The notes under the pieces: generated by a model | What the model was told of the DNA's origin: nothing | Databases searched by the model: none | The model's input: the letters and a program-made list of their open reading frames with translations, nothing else | Translations under genes and position numbers: made by a program | Shown here: one piece after another, positions 58,631-64,000 of the stretch | How the letters are laid out: every line of letters starts with the position of its first letter | Numbering within the stretch: the first letter of the stretch is position 1 | NCBI GenBank assembly: GCA_003971905.1 | Contig: RSEE01000015.1 | Span: 682,001-746,000 of the forward strand | Direction of reading: 5' to 3' | Source of the DNA: Moniliella sp. 'wahieum' | Lineage: Eukaryota > Basidiomycota > Moniliellomycetes > Moniliellales > Moniliellaceae | DNA length: 64,000 nt

Positions 58631-59527
58631 GGCGGCAGACGGTGGAGCAAGAGCAGCGACGATGGCGGCTGAGGCTCAGCCTCTCGGCCTCATTTGGCTG
58701 GGCACAAGCCAACTTGACGTGGTGGCGCATGGCGCTTAATTGCCCCATTCCGCCCAGTTCCGCCGGTAGATGCACTGATGGAGGGTTGCTGGTTACCGGT
58801 CACCGGTCACCGGTCACCTATCGATTACGTGGAAGTCCTATCGATTATGGCGGTCGATTATTTTTTGCTTGAAAACATGCGGCTCACCGGGCTCACCGGC
58901 CACCACTCACCACTGTGCCTTCACGCCTTTGGTCTGAAGACTTATTTGCACCTGGATCCCGAAGGATCCACGAGTGTTCCCAAGTCGCACTCCAACAGCC
59001 TTCAAGCGTCACGCCTGCCTATTATTCAATGTCTCCTCCATAGGTCCAGCATCCTCAACGTAGTCCTCCGTAAGTTCGGCAGTTCAGCATATATATTCCA
59101 ACGGGGCTCTGCTGTCCCTAGTTGAACCGCAGGACTACCCGAGCATTTTCCCACTCTGACCTTTCCCCACAGTCCTTGTCAGCGTGTCCCATGTGGAAGA
59201 CGAACGGAAGTGAGGGAGAGATGTGGTTGTTCTATTCCAAGAAGAAGCGTCTCGACACAGGAAGGATATACAGAGGGGAGAGGCGAACAGGAAGGTGTGA
59301 TTACAGTGGGCCTTCCTCTTGTGAGATATCTGCCCAACCTTGCCGTTCCTATCTGATTCACTCCCACTAACTGCATCTTCGGTAGTCATTGGCAGAGGCG
59401 AGATAACTCTTACGCCCGTTTAACGACATACACTGGAGGAAGCCCCCCTCCTCTTATCTAAGCCGTTAACAATATGGAAGCCAACTAATATATAGTTTGT
59501 ACGTTTTCCCACTCATCGCATTCTACT
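58631..59527. other. Spacer with ACCGGTCACCGGTCACC repeat
   Basis: 5' flank of the cofactor gene and 3' flank of the F-box gene. 58792-58818 is a tandem GGTCACC/ACCGGTC run followed by two CTATCGATTA words. No gene supported. Confidence 0.45.
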
Positions 59528-61315
59528 CTACCCGTGCAAAAGAGTTGCGGGCGAAAGGATAGTCTTGGGACGAACGTACTCTTGGTACTGGGAATGACTG
59601 AGACGACGCAAGGCGGGGCCCATAAGATCCCATAAGACAAAAGACCGGTCTCCAACCATTTGCCAGTGGTGCAAGTGCAGATACACGGAGGTGGGCGTGA
59701 TAGCAACACGGAAGACAGTCGGAAAGGGAGAGTCGCATTCCTCCTGCATTTGTTGCAACACATCTGCTTGTGCTTGTGCGTATCCGGGTTCCCATCGCGA
59801 GAGGGAAAGATAGTCAATCGTGTACGCGTGCAATGCTTCCGGATTGAGCGTCGCTTGTGCGGTACCCCATTCGATAATCACCACTACACCCGCGGTGGTG
59901 CTGAGGACAGCCCGCGTCCCAAGGACATCAAGCGCCAAGTCCCCGGTCCCTGATGAAAATGGTCGACCCTTAAACAATTCATCTAGGCGGTAGCAGGCGC
60001 GTAGACCACTGGGGCTCATATCTGACGGAAGAAGTACCACATCCTGCTCCGTGATGATGATGAGCATGTTCCCAACCATCCGGAAGCATGCAGGACGGAA
60101 GCGCAGGGCAGGTTCCTCCAATAGCATGGTAATCAGTTAATGGAGAGAAGAGCTGTGATTCAACGTACCTGTACACCTTTGGCCAGCGTTATCACGAGCG
60201 GTGAGCCTGGTTTTGCTAGCTGCAGGTTGTAAATTGGCGTGGGAGGCATATTATCCTCCAATCGCCAGAGACGTTGACCATTAAGATTGTAACCGCACAA
60301 TTCTTGAATCGACATGGGCACGCCAACGCAGAGTATGTTGCCGGATAGACTAACCGCCATTTCCATCACACGATCCAAGGGAAGATCAACTGCGCGATGA
60401 AGCGCACCAGTCTCGGTAGACCAGAAAGTTAGCCATCCCGTGCTATGCACCCTGCACTTTGGGGTTAGCTATTTCCCAGCAGCTCGCGAACAGAAGGGGA
60501 TCCACAGCCGTACAATACAACCTCGTCATCATTCCGGAGACGAGCCACCACAGTCCCATCTCGTCCGCTATCGACCTTGTCCAGATCTAGGTCCACATGG
60601 AAGCGGTAACCTTGAACAGGGTCATACTTATAAAGCTTGACTGCGAGGATGTTGTACGTCGGCTTGTTCCTCGTCCACAAGGCAAATGTGTAGGCGACGA
60701 CCAGATAGTCTCCAGAAACGTCCCTAGACAGATAACGAACCATATTGGGAGGCAATTCCTCCCCCGGTGGAACTCCCATGGGCACATCCTGAGTGTCCAG
60801 ATGCACCATCCACCAATCCCACTTAGTTCCTTGTGACAAACCATCCGTGCACGCGGAAGGATGAGAAGTTCAGGGGAAATGCCAAAAACAGATGCCTGGT
60901 CACGTGGATGTACGGGGGCCAAGTTCTCCCCTGTCGCATCCGGCCACATCCCTGCTGGGAAGCGTCGCCCAGTGCGGGTGAGCAGGTGGATCAACTTGAG
61001 CTTGCCGCCGGTCCATTCTTCCTGCAAGAACCAGAAAAGCGTTGCATATTCCCTCCAGCTCCTGACAGAAGAGAGGACATGCGTTTCGTCCTCCTCCTTC
61101 CAAGCAGCTTTGACATCCTCCAGGGCCACGACTTGGCCAGCAAGCGAACGAGGCAGGGTGCGGATTCCTATCCGACGCCATACCTCTTCATCCTGCACCA
61201 GTGCGCGGCATTGACGCCCCACCCTTTCCGTCCGAGCCAAGTCAGTGGGGCTGAGTACAGGGTCGGAGAGAACGTCGTAGATGATCTCAACCGGCAGGCG
61301 GGCAAAGACATCCAT
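59528..61315 (-). CDS. F-box protein with beta-propeller-like C-terminal part
   Basis: N-terminal F-box (VFARLPVEIIYDVLSDPVLS, DLARTERVGRQCRALV, EVWRRI), so it probably links an SCF ubiquitin ligase to a substrate. Exons: 61315-60514, 60451-60169 and 60115-59528. Introns (GTACGG/TGCAG with a GCTAACC branch; GTACGT/GGAG) join in phase, for example DEVVL-VHSTGWLTFW. The rest contains blade-like repeats of beta strands (SGDYLVVAYTFALW, LDKVDSGRDGTVVARLRNDD, VSLSGNILCVGVP, NMLIIITEQDVVLL, RAVLSTTAGVVVIIEWG), but no classic WD dipeptides. About 557 residues. One missing base near 60845 splits exon 1. The substrate is unknown. Confidence 0.75.
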
Positions 61316-61960
61316 GATAGTGGGGGAGGCTGGGTGGGCGTGATGGTGTGCTTAAGATGACAATAGTGCATCTTACGGGGGCAAGCCCAATCATTACTCA
61401 GTGACCAGTCCGGTCCGTCGGTGTCCGGCGACCGGTGAACCACCTCCAACCACTCCGGCTTTGAACGATAAACATTTTGAACATTGGATGTTGTCATCGA
61501 TAATCATTCCGCCCGCAGTAGCATCATGTGGAAGGGAGAGTATTGGTACTACTCGGGGGCAAGTCCCACCTATAGGGGTCCGCCTTATGACACTTTTCCC
61601 CCTCCTCGCCAGCAACCAATCCCCTCATCTGACTACTTGGCTAGACTACCAAGATTACATGCAACTATGTCCTCCACATCTCTTTATCCATCACCACCAC
61701 TCCTGGCGACTCTCTTTCTAGGCATCGCGAAGAATTTGCTAACGAAAGCATCCCTTTTACTAAACCTGCCATTGCCAACCATACACCCATCTGGCAGGTG
61801 AGCGCATACAATGCATAAGATTGTGTTTTGACCACGACCAACACTGGCAGTAGAGAAAAAGTGCATGCTCGTCGCCTGCGCCAGAGCAACGGTCATACCG
61901 ACGGGAGAAGGGGACAGGAGGGGGTGGGAGGAGATAAAGGTCCTGGCAGACCAAGGAAGC
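61316..61960. other. Spacer
   Basis: 5' flank of the F-box gene and 3' flank of RPL5. Contains CGGTGTCCGGCGACCGGTGAACC and GAACATTTTGAACATTGG words. No gene supported. Confidence 0.4.
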
Positions 61961-62856
61961 TTAGAGCTCGCCAGCAGCGAAGGCAGCCTTCTTGGCGGCA
62001 ATGCGTTCCTTGCGTTGCGCGTAGGTGAGCTTGACCTGCTTGAACTTGAGCGACTCCTTCTTCCAGTGCTCCACGTCCTTCTTCGTAGGCTCGAAGTCAG
62101 GGTTTTCCCGGATTTGCTCGTAGGCCTTCTCGTAAATCTCCTCAATGTCGTCAGAGGAAATGTCGTCGGCGAGGTAGGAAGCAAAGTGCTTCTTGAACCG
62201 CTCGTCATCCTCCTCCTCGAGCGACTCCATAAACTCAGCAACGTGACCGCCGAAGATGTAGTTACGCAGCACGTCAGCGTCAAGCTCCTTCTCCTCGGCG
62301 TCGTAGCCAGGGAAACGCTTGGGCGAGTGGGGCACAAAGAGGCCACCGTCCGAAGCACCCTTCATCGCGGCAAACACACGCGAGCCAGTGGAGGTGCGCT
62401 TGAGACCAACGTCGAGGAATACCTTGAAGGGACGGGGAGCGCCCTCCTCATCCAGGGCCTCCGTCTCGGTGAACTCACCATCGGGCTCCGCAACACCCTC
62501 GTACTTCTCGTCCAAGCCAAGCTTCTTAAGAGCACGCGGGCAACCAGGAGACCCGTGGCGTAGGCAGCAGTCCAGTTAGACAAGCCGTGGTTGATGCCGT
62601 ACTTAGGGAGCTCCTTGGAGTGGGCGTGGGCAAACACCACGTCGCCCTGGATCTTGGCCGCAACGATTTGCACCGTCACGTACTTGTTGGAGAAACGGAC
62701 GACCAGGCGGTACTTGGGGGCATTGTACTTGTTCTTGGCCTGCGTCACCAGAGCGCGGCGAGCAGCGAAGTCTGTCTTCCCCTCACGACGACGGCGGTAC
62801 TTAACTTGGTACCGCGAGAAGTAGGCGGACGTCTTTACTTGCTTAACGAACGCCAT
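61961..62856 (-). CDS. RPL5: 60S ribosomal protein L5 (uL18)
   Basis: Binds 5S rRNA and carries it into the large subunit. ATG 62856 gives [20 protein letters not shown], followed by [38 protein letters not shown], then in the next frame [56 protein letters not shown] and an Ala/Lys-rich C-terminus ending at 61961. With one base restored near 62538 the protein is 298 residues, normal length, without introns. A frameshift in an essential single-function ribosomal gene is strong evidence that the break is a sequence error. Transcribed divergently from RPL15. Confidence 0.95.
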
Positions 62857-63141
62857 TTTGGCTGGAATGGGTGCCTTGACGGGGTGGCTCAACAGAACGG
62901 CAGACGAATCAGGGGATATGGCAAGAGCATAACCCTATTGTCTCCACCAACTTGACTGACGCAGAAGACGATGTAGATACCATACTGGCGCAGTGGCGGA
63001 CGAGGCCGAAAAACGGCGGTGCTGCGGCGTATCAATTTCTAGGGTTATTTTCATCGCCTCTCTTCGCAACTTGGATTGACGCTCTGCCGGGGCTCAGCTG
63101 CTTGCTGCTCGCCAGACGCCAGACGCCAGCCACAGCCAAGG
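62857..63141. promoter_or_regulatory. Bidirectional promoter of RPL5 and RPL15
   Basis: The 285-bp spacer between two divergent ribosomal protein genes must drive both. I see no consensus TATA box. The divergent arrangement suggests co-regulation, which is inference. Confidence 0.55.
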
Positions 63142-63750
63142 ATGGGTGCCTACACGTACCTCCAGACGCTCTACAACAACAAGCAGTCGGATGTGCTCCG
63201 GCTGCTCTTCCGCCTCCGCTGCTGGGAGTACCGCCAGCTCAATGCCATCCACCGCGCTTCGCGCCCCTCGCGCCCCGACAAGGCCCGCCGTCTCGGCTAC
63301 AAGGCCAAGCAAGGCTACGTGATCTACCGCGTGCGTGTTCGCCGCGGCAACCGCAAAAAGCCTGTGAGCAAGGGTATTACCTACGGTAAGCCCGTGCACC
63401 AGGGTGTCAACCACCTTAAGTACCAGCGCACCCTTCGCTCGACGGCCGAAGAGCGCGTGGGGAAGAAGTGTGGCAACCTGCGCATCCTCAACTCGTACTG
63501 GATCAACCAGGATGGTATCTACAAGTACTACGAGGTGATTGCCGTCGACCCGTCCCACAAGGCCATCCGCCGTGATGCGCGCATCAACTGGATTGTCGGC
63601 CAGAAGCACCGCGAGTCGCGTGGCCTCACTGCCACGGGCAAGAAGAGCCGTGGCCTGGGCAAGGGTCACCGCTTCAACAAGACCCAGCACGGTGGCAAGA
63701 ACGCCACCATCAAGAAGCGCGATACGCTCTCTCTCCGCCGCTACCGTTAA
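63142..63750 (+). CDS. RPL15: 60S ribosomal protein L15 (eL15)
   Basis: Eukaryote-specific large-subunit protein. Begins [20 protein letters not shown] and contains [72 protein letters not shown] and the basic end [10 protein letters not shown]. Intact, intronless, 202 residues, about family length. Codon use is strongly C/G-ending, as expected for a highly expressed gene here. Confidence 0.97.
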   Translation: MGAYTYLQTLYNNKQSDVLRLLFRLRCWEYRQLNAIHRASRPSRPDKARRLGYKAKQGYVIYRVRVRRGNRKKPVSKGITYGKPVHQGVNHLKYQRTLRSTAEERVGKKCGNLRILNSYWINQDGIYKYYEVIAVDPSHKAIRRDARINWIVGQKHRESRGLTATGKKSRGLGKGHRFNKTQHGGKNATIKKRDTLSLRRYR

Positions 63751-64000
63751 TTGCCCTATTGACTGCGATGGAAGGGGCCTCGTGTCTGTGCTCGGGGTCC
63801 CATTTGCGGGATTGGCCTGTTGTGCTCGAATGGCAGTCGTTGTTGCTGGATTCCGTACAGCTATGTTCCGGGGCGCATGTGCCTGCCTGGAACTATGGGG
63901 CTAGGCGCTGTCCCCTTCAGAGTTCACGTCCCCCACTTGGGTGGGGCGGAAGTCGAAAACAAAATCCCATGGCACTCATCCTTTCCCTTACCCCTATCGG

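Noticed and set aside
61865..62563. Plus-strand open frame of 232 codons
   Set aside because: Antisense to RPL5; its Leu/Val-rich translation mirrors the acidic L5 C-terminus and has no domain.
63094..63690. Minus-strand open frame of 198 codons
   Set aside because: Exact antisense of RPL15 with strongly biased codon use; no independent evidence.

Overview
The window is nuclear DNA from a fungus, most likely a basidiomycete. The evidence is short introns (about 45-100 nt) with GTACGT, GTGCGT or GTATGT donors and CTAAC-like branch sites, a LOV/PAS white-collar-1 photoreceptor with no visible GATA zinc finger (usual in basidiomycetes), and genes for Lys12-type lysine synthesis, Pex2, Urc4 and Rec8. 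I cannot place it more finely; Ustilaginomycotina is only a guess.

Layout. 0-28.4 kb is gene-dense, and most genes are on the minus strand. In order: cystinosin-like transporter (3' part), mitochondrial uL11 and LYS12 (divergent), a Rec8-type kleisin, an NDUFAF5-like methyltransferase, the mitochondrial chaperone Mdj1, a J-like protein, DPM1, a forkhead factor, an LRR scaffold of Cdc11/Nud1 type, URC4, PEX2, ISA2, an oligopeptide-transporter fragment and a proline-rich membrane protein. 28.4-39.8 kb is mixed: a non-LTR retroelement (30.6-33.5 kb), small unknown ORFs, tandem duplications and a tetraspan membrane protein. The WC-1 homologue fills 39.8-43.0 kb. 43-57 kb is gene-poor and repeat-rich, with one clear gene, a small secreted protein. 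57.4-64 kb returns to housekeeping genes: a small Cys/Pro protein, tubulin cofactor A, an F-box protein, and the divergent ribosomal pair RPL5/RPL15.

The genes do not form one pathway. Several act in mitochondria (uL11m, Lys12, NDUFAF5-like, Mdj1, Isa2). Convergent and divergent pairs share short spacers.

The dominant peculiarity is that most conserved genes can be followed only by switching reading frame, nearly always as if one base were missing from a short homopolymer. Because RPL5, DPM1 and LYS12 are affected, I read this as indel error in the source sequence rather than biology. Coordinates of broken genes are therefore outer limits of one locus, and joined exons often do not translate cleanly. 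No tRNA, rRNA or CRISPR array was recognised. The most interesting non-genic content is the retroelement with its detached 5' and 3' ends elsewhere in the window, a foldback inside a pair of inverted repeats (53.7-56.4 kb), and spacers built from a few repeated palindromic words.
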